From: Microbispora oryzae | Lineage (GTDB): Bacteria > Actinomycetota > Actinomycetes > Streptosporangiales > Streptosporangiaceae | Assembly: GCF_017896165.1 (NCBI RefSeq) | Contig: NZ_JAFCNB010000019.1 | Coordinates: forward strand, 62,001 to 126,000 | Direction: 5' to 3' | Length of the DNA stretch: 64,000 bases | In this document: positions 35,153 through 45,439 of the stretch, piece by piece | Layout of the letters: the number at the start of each line of letters is the position of its first letter | Numbering within the stretch: position 1 is the stretch's first letter | The notes under the pieces: generated by a model | Told to the model about the DNA's origin: nothing | Seen by the model: only the letters and a program-made list of their open reading frames with translations | Databases searched by the model: none | Program-made: the position numbers and the translations under genes

Positions 35153-36335
35153 CGAGGCGTTCGGCGGCGGTCGCGGCGCCGTCGGCGCGGATCCGCGGGG
35201 CCAGGTCCCGTGCACGTGCCGCCACCTCGGGGTGCAGTGCGTGACCGAGCGCCGCGGACAGCGAGCCGGCGGTCGGTACGGCGGGAGGGTGCGCGGCTCC
35301 GACGCCGAGCAGCCGGACGCGCTCCGCCCAGTAGTGCTGGTCGTAGTGCTGGGGCAGGACGACCTGGGGCGCGCCCGCCCGCGCCGCGGCCGTCGTGGTG
35401 CCCGCGCCGCCGTGGTGGACGACGGCGGCCACCCGGGTGAAGAGCTCCTGCTGGTTGACGTCGTCGACGGCCAGGCAGTCGGGCAGGTCGTCCACCGGCG
35501 ACAGATCGGCCCATCCACGCGACACGATCACACGTCGGCCGAGGCCGCGGGCCGATTCGATCATTACCTGGGCGATGCCGAGCGGCGCGCGAATGCTGCC
35601 GAAGCCGAAGTAGACGGGAGGCTCGCCCTTCCCGAGGAAGGCCTCCAGCGAGGGAGAGAGCGGACGCCGATCCGGCAGGATCCACGCGCCCGTCTGCACG
35701 ACGTACGGGTCCCCCGGCTCGGGCCAGGGCCCGAGCACCGGATCGGCGGCCAGCCAGGGCCGGTCGGTGAAGATGTGGTCGCGCACGCCGTCGACCGGGG
35801 GAAGACCGGCCGACGCCCGGTGGGAGTTGAGCGACGCGCCCCACGTCGCGTCCCAGCGCCGCGCGTCCTCGGCCCAGAGGGCGCGGTCGTCGGCTCCCGG
35901 CGTCGGTTTCCACGTCGGCAGCGGAGGCGGCGCGTGGTGCGGGGACGGCAGGGTCACCGCGCAGAAACCCGCGTAGACGTAGCCGATCCCCATCCGCTCG
36001 GCGATCGAGCGGGCGGCGATCTGCAGGGCGCCGCATGCCACGATGACGTCGCAGCCCTCGGCCGCCGCCGTGATCGTGGCGAACTGGGCGCCGACCGTGC
36101 CGTCCACCAGCTCGCGCAGCCGCTCCGGAGTGGGCGGCGCCTGAGTGCCCGACGCGGTGCGGCGCAGCTCCGGTCCGATGGGCACGACCGGGATCCCGAG
36201 ACCGTCGATCCAGTCGCGGAAGTCGGGAGGCACGCACACACGGACGTCCTGGCCGAGCGCGCGCAGCTCCGACGCCAGCGCGACCACCGGCTGCACCTCA
36301 CCCCGCGTGCCGATGGCGGACAGCAGAACGCGCAT
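35133..36335 (-). CDS. Family 1 (UGT/MGT-type) glycosyltransferase
   Basis: ATG 36335 follows AGGAGG; the longer upstream frame has no support. The 400-residue protein starts with MRVLLSAIGTRGEVQPVVAL, the acceptor-side loop of vancomycin/macrolide-type glycosyltransferases, and has the donor-binding motif VVHHGGAGTTTAAARAGAPQ then VLPQHYDQHYWA. These enzymes move a sugar from a nucleotide donor to a small hydrophobic acceptor. No biosynthetic partner is adjacent, so it may serve in self-protection or detoxification. Confidence 0.88.
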   Translation of the reverse strand: MRVLLSAIGTRGEVQPVVALASELRALGQDVRVCVPPDFRDWIDGLGIPVVPIGPELRRTASGTQAPPTPERLRELVDGTVGAQFATITAAAEGCDVIVACGALQIAARSIAERMGIGYVYAGFCAVTLPSPHHAPPPLPTWKPTPGADDRALWAEDARRWDATWGASLNSHRASAGLPPVDGVRDHIFTDRPWLAADPVLGPWPEPGDPYVVQTGAWILPDRRPLSPSLEAFLGKGEPPVYFGFGSIRAPLGIAQVMIESARGLGRRVIVSRGWADLSPVDDLPDCLAVDDVNQQELFTRVAAVVHHGGAGTTTAAARAGAPQVVLPQHYDQHYWAERVRLLGVGAAHPPAVPTAGSLSAALGHALHPEVAARARDLAPRIRADGAATAAERLVRDWSG

Positions 36336-36527
36336 GGAATCCTCCTGTGACAGCGTGGCCACGTCGACGGACGTGCCGGGGAAACGCGAGCCACGCGGAC
36401 ATCCGGCCCTGGTCAGCCGAGCCCTGGTCAAGAGCCCGGATCGGCTCACGGCCCCCGATTCTGCGCCCACACCCGGGTCTTGCCGCAAGCCCCCCTCTGC
36501 TCTATACGTTGAAAGTGGCGAGGGGTG

Positions 36528-37559
36528 TCAGGCCGGGTAGGCGTGGGTCTCCGTGGCCTTCACCGCCGCCCAGATCTCCTGCCCGGGGATGAGGTCGAGG
36601 TCGGTGGCCGCGGCCGGGGTGACGTCGGCCGCGAGCGGAAGCGGACCGCGCAGGTGGACGCGGATGTGATCGCCGTGCCGTTCCACTCCGTCGATGTGCA
36701 GTTTCCACAGGTTGCGGGGGCTTCCGTCGGGGCGGGTGCGGTAGAGGGCGACCGCGGACGGAGGGAAGGCGACGAAGGCGGGGCCGGTCACCCGCTCCGC
36801 CGTGCTGAAGCGCACGTCTCCTACGACGACCTGGTCGCCCCCGGCCTCGCCACGGTAGAGGTTGAGACCGACGAGGCGGGCGACGTAGTCCGTACGCGGA
36901 TGACGGGCGATCTCCCCCGGGGTGCCGGACTGGACGACGCCGCCGTTCTCGATGACCACGAGCCGGTCGGCCAGCACCATCGCGTCAAGTGGATCGTGGG
37001 TGACCAGCACCGTCGCGCCGTCGAAACCGGCCAGGTGGCGGCGTAGTTCCGCGCGGATCTCCAGCCGGGTGTGCGCGTCGAGCGCGGCGAGCGGCTCGTC
37101 CAGCAGCAGCAACCGGGGCCGTACGGCCAGGGCGCGGGCCAGCGCGACCCGCTGCGCCTGCCCGCCGGACAGCCGCCCGGGGCGGACGCCGGAGAAGCCG
37201 GTGAGGCCGACGCGGTCGAGCAGGTCGGCGGCGATCCGGCGGGCCGCGGCCCGGCCGGCTCCCTGACACCGCGGCCCGAAGGCGACGTTGTCGAGTGCTG
37301 ACATATGCGGAAACAGCAGGTAGTCCTGGAAGACGACGCCGATCGGGCGGCGCTCGGGCGGCAGGCGGTGCAACTCGACGCCCTCCAGCTCGACGGTCCC
37401 GCCGGCCAGCGGGGTGAGCCCGGCCAGGCCGCGCAGCGCGGTCGTCTTGCCCGCGCCGTTGGGGCCGAGCAGCGCCACCACCTCGCCGGCCGCCACGTCG
37501 AGCTCGACGTCGAGGCGGAACGGCGGGCGCTCGACCACCAGGTGGGCGCGCAGGCTCAC
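36528..37559 (-). CDS. modC: Molybdate ABC transporter, ATP-binding protein
   Basis: GTG 37559 overlaps the modB stop (GTGA), the same arrangement as modA-modB; an ATG at 37574 is the alternative. Walker A (GPNGAGKTT), Q-loop (VVFQDYLLFPHM), ABC signature (LSGGQAQRVALARAL) and Walker B (LLLLDEPLAALD) are all present. The last ~120 residues form a mop/TOBE-like oligobinding domain (VHLRGPLPLAADVTP). It energises the ModB channel. The gene is last in the modABC operon. Confidence 0.9.
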   Translation of the reverse strand: MSLRAHLVVERPPFRLDVELDVAAGEVVALLGPNGAGKTTALRGLAGLTPLAGGTVELEGVELHRLPPERRPIGVVFQDYLLFPHMSALDNVAFGPRCQGAGRAAARRIAADLLDRVGLTGFSGVRPGRLSGGQAQRVALARALAVRPRLLLLDEPLAALDAHTRLEIRAELRRHLAGFDGATVLVTHDPLDAMVLADRLVVIENGGVVQSGTPGEIARHPRTDYVARLVGLNLYRGEAGGDQVVVGDVRFSTAERVTGPAFVAFPPSAVALYRTRPDGSPRNLWKLHIDGVERHGDHIRVHLRGPLPLAADVTPAAATDLDLIPGQEIWAAVKATETHAYPA

Positions 37560-38365
37560 GCGGAACCCACCCATCGGTCGCGCAGCCCGGCCAGCACGAT
37601 CACCGAGACCGCGAGCAGCACCAGGCTGAGCACGATCGCGGCGTCGGGCTCGGTCTCCAGCGCCAGGTAGACGGCGAGCGGCATCGTCTGAGTGCGGCCG
37701 GGGAAGTTGCCGGCGAAGGTGATGGTCGCGCCGAACTCGCCGAGCGCCCTGGCCCAGCACAGCACGGCCCCGGCGAGCACGCCGGGCGCGACCATCGGCA
37801 GGGTGACCCGCCGGAAGACCGTCCAGCGGGACGCCCCCAGGGTCGCGGCGGCCTCCTCATATCGCTGGTCGCTGCCCCGCAGCGCCCCTTCCACGGCGAT
37901 GACCAGGAACGGCATCGCCACGAACGCCTCGGCGACGACGACGCCCGCGGTGGTGAAGGGCAGGGAGACGCCGAACGTGTCGTACAGCCACTGCCCGGCG
38001 AGCCCGCGACGGCCGAGCACCAGGAGCAGCGCGACGCCGCCGACGACCGGCGGGAGCACGAGCGGCACGGTGACCAGCGCGCGCAGCAGCCGCCGCCCGG
38101 GCAGCGCCGTGCGGGCCAGCAGCCAGGCCAGCGGCACGCCGAGCAGCAGGCAGACCGCTGTCGCGATGGTCGCGGTCACAAGGGAGAGCCGCAGTGCCTC
38201 CAGCACCTGCGGCTCGGCCAGCTGACGCGGCAGGGTGGACCAGGGGGCGCGGACCAGCAGCCCGGCCAGCGGGAGGACCAGGAAGGCCAGGCCCGCGAGC
38301 GCGGGTACGACGAGCGGCCACGGGGTGCGGCCCGTGACGGCCCTGGTTCGCGCCCGCACGGTCAC
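37556..38365 (-). CDS. modB: Molybdate ABC transporter, permease
   Basis: GTG 38365 overlaps the modA stop. The protein (269 aa) has five to six membrane helices (LVVPALAGLAFLVLPLAGLL; LLRALVTVPLVLPPVVGGVA; AEAFVAMPFLVIAVEGAL) and the EAA loop EEAAATLGASRWTVFRRVTL that docks on the ATPase. WARALGEFGATITFAGNFPG is characteristic of ModB. Confidence 0.92.
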   Translation of the reverse strand: MTVRARTRAVTGRTPWPLVVPALAGLAFLVLPLAGLLVRAPWSTLPRQLAEPQVLEALRLSLVTATIATAVCLLLGVPLAWLLARTALPGRRLLRALVTVPLVLPPVVGGVALLLVLGRRGLAGQWLYDTFGVSLPFTTAGVVVAEAFVAMPFLVIAVEGALRGSDQRYEEAAATLGASRWTVFRRVTLPMVAPGVLAGAVLCWARALGEFGATITFAGNFPGRTQTMPLAVYLALETEPDAAIVLSLVLLAVSVIVLAGLRDRWVGSA

Positions 38366-39171
38366 GGCGCCTGGAAACCGGCCTTGGTCAGCACGTCCGC
38401 GCCCTGCGGCGAGAGGACGAGATCGACGAACCCCTTGGCCAGGTCGAGTGCGGGAGCCTTGGTGAGCACGGCGACAGGGTAGTCGTTGACCGCCTGGGCG
38501 GCCTCGGGGAAGTCGATGCCCTTGACCTTGCCGGCGGCGGCGATCACGTCGGTCCGGTAGACCAGCGCGGCGTCGACCTCGCCGAGCTCGACCTTGGTGA
38601 GGGTCGCCTTGACGTCCTGTTCCAGGGTGACCGGCGTGACCTTCAGCCCGGCGGCGTCCAGTGCCTTGATCGCGGCGGCGCCGCAGGGCACCTGCTCGGC
38701 GCACAGGGCGACCTTCACCTTCGGGTCGGTGAGGTCCTTGAGCGACTCGACCTTGGCCGGGTTGTCGGCCGGGACGGCGATCTGCAGCGTGTTCTTGACG
38801 AACACGGTGGGCGACGCGGCCAGCCCGGCGTCGGTCACCGTGTTCATCGTGGCCGGGCTCGCCGCGGCGAAGACGTCGGCGGGCGCGCCCTGGGTGATCT
38901 GCTGGGCCAGGGTCGCGCTCGAACCGAAGTTGAAGGTCACCTTCGTTCCCGGATGGGCACTCTCGAACCGCCTGCCCAGCTCGGTGAACGACTCGGTCAG
39001 CGACGCCGCCGCGAACACCGTCACGGACGAGGCGCCGGCCGCCGCTCCCGAGGCCGGAGCCCCGGACCCCGGATCGGCCGTGCCGGAGGAGGAACCGCAC
39101 GCCGTGAGGCTCACCGCTGTAACGCTCACCACCGAGGCGAGAACGGCGACCAGGGAGAGACGCTTGAGCAC
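38362..39171 (-). CDS. modA: Molybdate-binding lipoprotein
   Basis: Chosen start GTG 39171 (AAGGAA upstream). A lipobox (VSLTAC) follows the signal helix, so the protein is anchored to the membrane. The substrate-binding fold shows VTVFAAASLTESFTELGRRF, KVTFNFGSSATLAQQI, GAPADVFAAAS and the second-lobe motif VKATLTKVELGEVDAALVYR, all typical of ModA. It delivers molybdate for the molybdopterin enzyme encoded ~2 kb away. Confidence 0.92.
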   Translation of the reverse strand: MLKRLSLVAVLASVVSVTAVSLTACGSSSGTADPGSGAPASGAAAGASSVTVFAAASLTESFTELGRRFESAHPGTKVTFNFGSSATLAQQITQGAPADVFAAASPATMNTVTDAGLAASPTVFVKNTLQIAVPADNPAKVESLKDLTDPKVKVALCAEQVPCGAAAIKALDAAGLKVTPVTLEQDVKATLTKVELGEVDAALVYRTDVIAAAGKVKGIDFPEAAQAVNDYPVAVLTKAPALDLAKGFVDLVLSPQGADVLTKAGFQAP

Positions 39172-39327
39172 CACAGTTCCTTCCGCTGCCTCCCGACGCG
39201 GGCGCGACCGGGGATCCCTACGACGCCGCGATCGACGGCGGCACACCACCGCCCCCATCACCCTACGTCGCAGTTGCAGGTCGATTATGACCATTCGAAA
39301 GGCATAGCGGAATCCCCAGCCTCGATC

Positions 39328-39345
39328 ACCTCGCATCTGCGAGGT
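39328..39345. promoter_or_regulatory. Perfect-arm inverted repeat upstream of modA
   Basis: ACCTCGCA (39328-39335) and TGCGAGGT (39338-39345) with a 2-bp spacer form an 18-bp operator-like site ~155 bp before modA. A molybdate-responsive or other regulator may bind it. It is 26 bp past the stop codon of the methyltransferase gene. Confidence 0.5.
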
Positions 39346-39370
39346 ATCCATACGTCGACCGACCGGCCGT

Positions 39371-40198
39371 TCAGCGTCGCGCGCCGGTGACGGCGACGGT
39401 GGCGTAGCGCATCACGAACGCGCCCCCCATCGCGTCGACGGCCGCCCCGACGGCGTCGAGCACCTCCGCCTGCCGGTCGGCCGGGACCCGGGTGAGAGAG
39501 CCCAGCGTGGGCATCTGGTCGAGCCACGCGTCCCGCGTGTAGGTGTGCTCCCAGTCGAACCGCCACTGCTCCGGCCCGCCGAAACCGCCCGCCTCCCGCA
39601 TCCCGCCGGCGGCCTTGTCCATCATCGCCTGGTAGGCGTCCAGGGGGCTCGCCGCCGCCCCGAGGTCGAACGGCGAGTCGGGCACCGCCCGCTGATAGGC
39701 GGTGACCAAGGCGTCCGCCACCTCGGCCGGAGGCTGGGCGACGTGCCAGAACGCGGCCAGCAGGCCCCCGGGACGCAGCACCTGGGCCGCCTTGGCCGCA
39801 CCCGCGACCGGGTCGACCCAGTGCCAGGACGTGCCGGCGACGACCGCGTCGAACGTCCGGCCGGCGGCGTCCCAGGCTTCGAACGTGGCCACCTCGACCT
39901 CGATCCCCGTACGGCGGGCGAAGGCGGCCATCCGCGCGTCCGGCTCGACGCCGAGCACCCGGCAGCCGGCGTCGCGGAGCTGCCGGGCCTCGATGCCGGT
40001 GCCGCAGCCGACGTCGAGGACGTCGCGGCCGGGGCTCGCGGCGACAAGCCGGTCCACCAGGGCGCCGGGATAGGCGGGCCTGGCCCGGTCGTAGCGTTCG
40101 GCGTCGACGCCGAACGACTCCGCTATCTCTCGGGCATGATGAGTCTCACGAGACGCGGTCGCAGAGGAGCGCGCCTCCCCAGGGGGCAGAGTGGGCAT
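39371..40198 (-). CDS. SAM-dependent methyltransferase (class I)
   Basis: 275 residues. Motif I is VLDVGCGTGIEARQL, followed by the acidic motif II GVEPDARMAAF and post-motif WHWVDP with LRPGGLLAAFWH. The substrate is unknown; the best resemblance is to small-molecule methyltransferases of the UbiE/Trans-aconitate group. It is divergent from a TetR gene, with two palindromes between them (the first overlaps its start region). Confidence 0.85.
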   Translation of the reverse strand: MPTLPPGEARSSATASRETHHAREIAESFGVDAERYDRARPAYPGALVDRLVAASPGRDVLDVGCGTGIEARQLRDAGCRVLGVEPDARMAAFARRTGIEVEVATFEAWDAAGRTFDAVVAGTSWHWVDPVAGAAKAAQVLRPGGLLAAFWHVAQPPAEVADALVTAYQRAVPDSPFDLGAAASPLDAYQAMMDKAAGGMREAGGFGGPEQWRFDWEHTYTRDAWLDQMPTLGSLTRVPADRQAEVLDAVGAAVDAMGGAFVMRYATVAVTGARR

Positions 40199-40226
40199 GT
40201 GCCCACCCTAGTGGGCACATGCCCAC
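40191..40226. promoter_or_regulatory. Two tandem TetR-type operators
   Basis: GTGGGCATGTGCCCAC (40191-40206) and GTGGGCACATGCCCAC (40211-40226) are both inverted repeats with arms GTGGGCA/TGCCCAC and lie 20 bp apart, centre to centre. They cover the start region of the methyltransferase gene and lie ahead of the TetR gene. Confidence 0.8.
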
Positions 40227-40259
40227 TCGGGCAACGGGTGAGACGGAGGATGACGCACG

Positions 40260-40850
40260 GTGCCTACGGGAGTAGCCATCCGCGACGTGCGCGAGCAGCT
40301 CTTCGACGCCGCCGACCGCATCCTGCTCAGGGACGGGCCGAGCGCGCTGACCAGCCGGGCCGTGACCACCGAGGCGGGCTGCGCCAAGGGCGTCCTCCAC
40401 CGGCACTTCGACGACTTCGACGCGTTCCTCGCCGAGTTCGTGCTGGACCGGGTCGAGCGGATGAGCCCCCAGGCCGCCGCTCTGCGCGAGTCCGCCGGGG
40501 CCGGCACCGTCGTCGGCAACCTCGCGGACGCGCTGACGGCCCTGTTCGGGTCGGTCGCGGTGGCGGTCGTCGCCCTGGTCACGTTCCGGGACGAGCTTCG
40601 CGCCCGGCTGCGCCGGACCTGGCCGGCCGGCGTCCCGGTGCTGACGGAGGCGTGCGACATGATCGCCGCCTATCTCGCCGCGGAGCGCGATCTCGGCCGT
40701 ATCGCGGCGGAGGTTGACATCGACGGCCTCGCGCCCGCCCTGATCGGTTCCGCGCACCTGCTCTTCGCCGACCGGACCGGCACCCCGCCGGACGCCGAGG
40801 CCGTTCGCAAGGTCGTGACGACGGTCGTCGGCGGCGTCGTACGCGCGTGA
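40260..40850 (+). CDS. TetR-family repressor
   Basis: 196 residues from GTG 40260. The helix-turn-helix is LFDAADRILLRDGPSALTSR then AVTTEAGCAKGVLHRHFDDF. The remaining helices form the ligand domain (AVAVVALVTFRDELRARLRR). It probably represses the divergent methyltransferase gene and itself through the tandem palindromes. Confidence 0.9.
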   Translation: MPTGVAIRDVREQLFDAADRILLRDGPSALTSRAVTTEAGCAKGVLHRHFDDFDAFLAEFVLDRVERMSPQAAALRESAGAGTVVGNLADALTALFGSVAVAVVALVTFRDELRARLRRTWPAGVPVLTEACDMIAAYLAAERDLGRIAAEVDIDGLAPALIGSAHLLFADRTGTPPDAEAVRKVVTTVVGGVVRA

Positions 40851-41064
40851 TCGGAGCCTGACGGGAGCGCCCGCCGCGGACTCCGCGTGGCCGTCTGACA
40901 ACGCCGGTGATGAGCTTGTAACAGTGGGGCGCGGCACTTTGTGACGCGCGCGTAACGTCTTTTTCTTACTTTTCCGTCGTTGGATCCAGATCCGCCCGCT
41001 GCGGCCGTGGCACCTCCCCGCTACTCGGTGGACGCCGCCGTGCCCCCGCTCAGGAGAAGGGCCG

Positions 41065-44000
41065 ATGACGACGTCAGACCCGAAGTCCGCCACACGTGTG
41101 AAAACCGTCTGCTCCTACTGCGGCGTCGGCTGCGGAATCGTCCTCGATGTGGCGGACGACGCGAACGGACGGCGCAGGGTCGTCAAGGCGTCCGGAGACA
41201 AGAGCCACCCCGCCAACGCCGGGCGACTGTGCACCAAGGGCGCCACCGGCGCCGACATGCTCGCCGCGCCCGGCCGGCTGGAGACCGCGCTCGTCAGGGC
41301 CGCCCGCGGCGCCGAACCCGCCCCCGCGGACGTCGACGAGGCGATCACGGCGACCGCCCGGACCCTGCGCCGGATCCTCGACGAGCACGGGCCCGACGCG
41401 CTGTCGTTCTACGTGTCGGGGCAGATGACGCTGGAGGCGCAGTATCTGGCCAACAAGCTCGCGAAGGGCTTCGTCGGCACCAACCAGATCGAGTCGAACT
41501 CCCGGCTGTGCATGGCCAGCGCGGGCAGCGGCTACAAGACGTCGCTCGGGTCCGACGGGCCGCCCGGCTCCTACGAAGACTTCGACCACGCCGACCTGTT
41601 CTTCGTCATCGGCTCGAACATGGCCGACTGTCACCCCATCCTGTTCCTGCGGCTGATGGACCGGGTGAAGGCCGGCGCGAAGCTCATCGTCGTCGACCCC
41701 CGCCGCACCGCCACGGCCGACAAGGCCGACCTGTTCCTGCGGATCAATCCCGGTACGGACCTGGCCCTGCTCAACGGGTTACTCCACCTGCTGGTCGAGG
41801 GCGGTCACATCGACCACGAGTTCATCGCCCGGCACACCGATGGCTGGGACGCCATGCCGGACTTCCTGCGGGACTACCCGCCGGACAAGGTGGCCGCCAT
41901 CACCGGCATCCCCGAGGCCGACCTGCGCACGGCCGCGCGGTGGATCGGCGAGGCCGGGGAGTGGATGAGCTGCTGGACGATGGGGCTCAACCAGAGCACC
42001 CACGGCACCTGGAACACCAACGCGCTGTGCAACCTGCACCTGGCCACCGGCGCGATCTGCCGGCCCGGCAGCGGCCCCTTCTCCCTCACCGGCCAGCCCA
42101 ACGCCATGGGCGGGCGCGAGATGGGCTACATGGGTCCCGGTTTGCCCGGACAGCGCTCGGTGCTCGTGGAGGACGACCGCCGCTTCGTCGAGGACCTGTG
42201 GCGGATCCCGCCCGGCACGCTGCGCGCCGAGGCCGGCCAGGGCACCGTCGACATGTTCTCCCGGATGGCCGAGGGCCACATCAAGGCGTGCTGGATCATC
42301 TGCACCAACCCCGTGGCCAGCGTCGGCAACCGCAGGACCGTCATCGAGGGCCTGGAGGCCGCCGAGTTCGTCGTCACCCAGGACGCCTACGCCGCCACCG
42401 AGACCAACGCGTACGCCGACGTGGTCCTGCCCGCCGCCATGTGGGCCGAGACCGAGGGCGTGATGATCAACTCCGAGCGGAACCTGACCCTGCTCCGGCA
42501 GGCCGTCGAGCCCGCAGGACAGGCCCTGCCGGACTGGCTGATCATCGCCCGGGTCGCCCGCGAGATGGGATTCGCCGACGCCTTCTCCTACGAGAGCGCC
42601 GAGGAGGTGTTCGAGGAGATCAAGCAGGCGTGGAACCCGGCGACCGGATACGACCTGCGCGGCGTGACCTACGACCGGCTGCGCGAGACACCCGTCCAGT
42701 GGCCGAGCGCGCCGGGCGGTGGCGAGCGCAACCCGATCCGCTACCTCAACGACGGCGGCAGCCAGACGCCCCGCACCCTGCCGGACGGCAGCCGCCCGCG
42801 CCTGTCCTTCGCCACCCCGAGCGGACGGGCCGTCTTCTTCCCCCGGCCGCACCTGCCCGCCGCGGAACTGCCCGACGACGCCTTCCCGTACGTCCTCAAC
42901 ACCGGCCGCCTCCAGCACCAGTGGCACACGCTGACCAAGACCGGCAAGGTCGCGAAGCTCAACAAGCTCAACCCCGGGCCGTTCATCGAGATCCACCCCG
43001 GGGACGCCGCGGGGCTCGGGATCGCCGAGGGCGACCTGGTGGCCGTCTCCTCCCGCCGCGGCCGGGCCGTGCTCCCCGCGGTCCTCACCGACCGCGTCAT
43101 GCCCGGCAACTGCTTCGCGCCGTTCCACTGGAACGACCTGTTCGGCGAGTACCTCAGCGTCAACGCCGTGACCAGCGACGCCGTGGATCCCATCTCGTTC
43201 CAGCCGGAGCTCAAGGTGTGCGCGGTCTCCCTCGCGAGGATCGCCCCCGAGCCGTCCGCCGCCGTCGCGCCGCCGACCGCCGTCACCGAGACCGGGCCCG
43301 GTCCTGACCCCCGTGGGGAGACCGGTGGGGAGTCCGCCGTACCGGTGCGCTCCGGCCCCCTCTCCGGGCCTGCCGGGCCCGTCGCCGCGCTGGCGGGTCT
43401 GCTCGGCCTCACGGATCTCGCCCCGCCGGTGCTCGCCGACCACGAGCGCCGTTACCTGTCCGGCTTTCTGTCCGCCCTCGGCGGCACGGCGTCCGCGGGC
43501 ACGGCCGTACCGGTCCTGCCGGAGCAGACCCCGCTCGACCCCGCCCACGCGCTGTGGATCAACGGAGCGCTGGCCGGGGCGTTCTCCCGCCTCGCCGCCC
43601 CCCTGTCGCCGCCGCCCGGGCCGGCGAACAGACCGGCGGACGCGCCGGGCTCCGCGGACGAGGCCGCGGTGGAGGTACGGGAGATCGTCGTCCTGTGGGC
43701 CTCCCAGACCGGGAACGCCGAGGACTTCGCCTCCGTCGCCGCCCGCCGCCTCACGGAGACGGGCCGCAACGCCCGGCTGGTGAGCATGGACGACTGCACC
43801 CCGGCCGCCCTCCCCCGCGACGCCGACCTGCTCGTCATCTCCAGCACCTTCGGCGACGGGGAGGCACCCGACAACGGCACCGCGTTCTGGGACGCGCTCG
43901 CCGATCCGGAGGCGCCGCGCCTCGACGGGGTGCGTTACGCCGTGCTCGCCTTCGGCGACTCCAGCTACGACGATTTCTGCGGTCACGGGCGCAGGCTCGA

Positions 44001-45399
44001 TGCGCGCCTGGAGGAGCTCGGCGCCCTGCGGATGAGCCCACGCGTCGACTGCGAGCCCGACGATCAGCAGGCGGCGCTGAGCTGGCTGGACGGGATGCTG
44101 ACCACGCTCGGCGACACGGCCCCCGCCTCGGCGCCTGGACCGGACGGGCCCGTCGGGGGCACGTACGGCGTGGACCCGGGCAGCGGAGGCACGAGCAGCG
44201 GCGACTTGACCGCTGAGGGTACGACCGCCGGGGGCGCGTCCGGCGAACTCGCGGTCACCGGTGAGCTGACGGCGTCCCCCGGCTCCGGCAAGGACTCTCC
44301 CTTCACCGCCACGTTGACCGGCAACCGGCTGCTCAGCCTGCCCGGCTCGGCCAAGGAGGTGCGGCAGTTCACGTTCGACACCGCCGGAGAACTCACCTAC
44401 CGGGCCGGGGACGCGCTGGGCGTGCTGCCGGTGAACGACCCCGGGCTGGTCGCCGAGTGGCTGGCGGTGACCGGGCTCGATCCGGCGGACGAGGTGGAGA
44501 TCGCCGGGCTCGGCGCCCTTCCGTTCGGCGTGGCCCTGCACCGCCATCTCGACATCACCAAGATCACGCCGGGCCTGCTGCGCTTCGTCGCGGAACGCAC
44601 CCGCGACCGCGACCTCACCCGCTTCCTCCGTCCCGGCAACAAGGGTGAGCTGGAGAAATGGACGTGGGGCCGCCAAGCCGTGGACGTCGTCGGCGAGCTC
44701 GCCGTCCGGGCCACCGCCCAGGAGTGGGCCGGCGTCCTGAAGCGCCTGCAAGCCCGGCTCTACTCCATCTCCTCCAGCCCTCTGGTCAGCCCCCACGAGG
44801 TGCGTCTCACGGTGTCCGTCGTCCGGTTCCCCAACCCTCGCGGGACCGTGCGGAAGGGAACGTGCTCCACCTATCTGGCCGACGGCGCCGGGGACGTGGG
44901 GGTGCCGGTGTTCGTCCAGCGCACGAGCCATTTCCGTCCTCCGGCCGACCCGGCGACCCCGATGGTGATGATCGGGCCGGGCACCGGGATCGCGCCCTTC
45001 CTGGGCTTCCTCGACGAGCGCAGGGCGCTCGGACACCGGGGCCGCAACTGGCTGTTCTTCGGCGAGCAACGGCGGGCGACGGACTTCTACTACCGCGACG
45101 AACTGGAGACCATGCGGCGCGACGGCATGCTGACCCGCCTCGATGTGGCCTTCTCCCGCGACCAGCGCTCGAAGGTCTACGTGCAGGACCGCATGCGGGA
45201 ACACGGCGTCAAGCTGTGGGCGTGGTTGCAGGACGGCGCCCATCTCTACGTCTGCGGCGACGCGAGCCGGATGGCCAAGGACGTCGACCAGGCCCTCCAG
45301 GAGATCGCCGTCACCCACGGCGGCCTGAAGCCCGAGGGGGCCGCCGAGTACGTCAAGAGCCTGGCCGCGGCCAAACGTTATGTCCGCGACGTCTACTGA
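41065..45399 (+). CDS. Bifunctional assimilatory nitrate reductase fused to a CysJ-like flavoprotein
   Basis: A 1444-residue fusion. Residues 12-60 bind a [4Fe-4S] cluster (Cys16, 19, 23, 56). Residues 60-710 are a NasA-type molybdopterin oxidoreductase, with the likely molybdenum ligand Cys149 (SRLCM) and a C-terminal dinucleotide-binding domain. A Pro-rich linker (715-870) follows. Residues ~874-1010 are a flavodoxin domain ([20 protein letters not shown]), ~1080-1290 an FAD domain (RLYSISSSP), and ~1300-1444 an NADPH domain ([28 protein letters not shown]). It can thus reduce nitrate to nitrite with NAD(P)H without a separate partner. No nitrite reductase or nitrate transporter is adjacent. 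Confidence 0.93.
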   Translation: MTTSDPKSATRVKTVCSYCGVGCGIVLDVADDANGRRRVVKASGDKSHPANAGRLCTKGATGADMLAAPGRLETALVRAARGAEPAPADVDEAITATARTLRRILDEHGPDALSFYVSGQMTLEAQYLANKLAKGFVGTNQIESNSRLCMASAGSGYKTSLGSDGPPGSYEDFDHADLFFVIGSNMADCHPILFLRLMDRVKAGAKLIVVDPRRTATADKADLFLRINPGTDLALLNGLLHLLVEGGHIDHEFIARHTDGWDAMPDFLRDYPPDKVAAITGIPEADLRTAARWIGEAGEWMSCWTMGLNQSTHGTWNTNALCNLHLATGAICRPGSGPFSLTGQPNAMGGREMGYMGPGLPGQRSVLVEDDRRFVEDLWRIPPGTLRAEAGQGTVDMFSRMAEGHIKACWIICTNPVASVGNRRTVIEGLEAAEFVVTQDAYAATETNAYADVVLPAAMWAETEGVMINSERNLTLLRQAVEPAGQALPDWLIIARVAREMGFADAFSYESAEEVFEEIKQAWNPATGYDLRGVTYDRLRETPVQWPSAPGGGERNPIRYLNDGGSQTPRTLPDGSRPRLSFATPSGRAVFFPRPHLPAAELPDDAFPYVLNTGRLQHQWHTLTKTGKVAKLNKLNPGPFIEIHPGDAAGLGIAEGDLVAVSSRRGRAVLPAVLTDRVMPGNCFAPFHWNDLFGEYLSVNAVTSDAVDPISFQPELKVCAVSLARIAPEPSAAVAPPTAVTETGPGPDPRGETGGESAVPVRSGPLSGPAGPVAALAGLLGLTDLAPPVLADHERRYLSGFLSALGGTASAGTAVPVLPEQTPLDPAHALWINGALAGAFSRLAAPLSPPPGPANRPADAPGSADEAAVEVREIVVLWASQTGNAEDFASVAARRLTETGRNARLVSMDDCTPAALPRDADLLVISSTFGDGEAPDNGTAFWDALADPEAPRLDGVRYAVLAFGDSSYDDFCGHGRRLDARLEELGALRMSPRVDCEPDDQQAALSWLDGMLTTLGDTAPASAPGPDGPVGGTYGVDPGSGGTSSGDLTAEGTTAGGASGELAVTGELTASPGSGKDSPFTATLTGNRLLSLPGSAKEVRQFTFDTAGELTYRAGDALGVLPVNDPGLVAEWLAVTGLDPADEVEIAGLGALPFGVALHRHLDITKITPGLLRFVAERTRDRDLTRFLRPGNKGELEKWTWGRQAVDVVGELAVRATAQEWAGVLKRLQARLYSISSSPLVSPHEVRLTVSVVRFPNPRGTVRKGTCSTYLADGAGDVGVPVFVQRTSHFRPPADPATPMVMIGPGTGIAPFLGFLDERRALGHRGRNWLFFGEQRRATDFYYRDELETMRRDGMLTRLDVAFSRDQRSKVYVQDRMREHGVKLWAWLQDGAHLYVCGDASRMAKDVDQALQEIAVTHGGLKPEGAAEYVKSLAAAKRYVRDVY

Positions 45400-45439
45400 G
45401 TGACCCCCGCCTGGGGGTGGCGTCCATCGAGGCGTCCGT

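Noticed and set aside
26038-39301. TGACCATTCGAAA found at about 26038 and 39289 as a shared regulatory box
   Set aside because: Only two copies in unrelated settings without symmetry; chance cannot be excluded.
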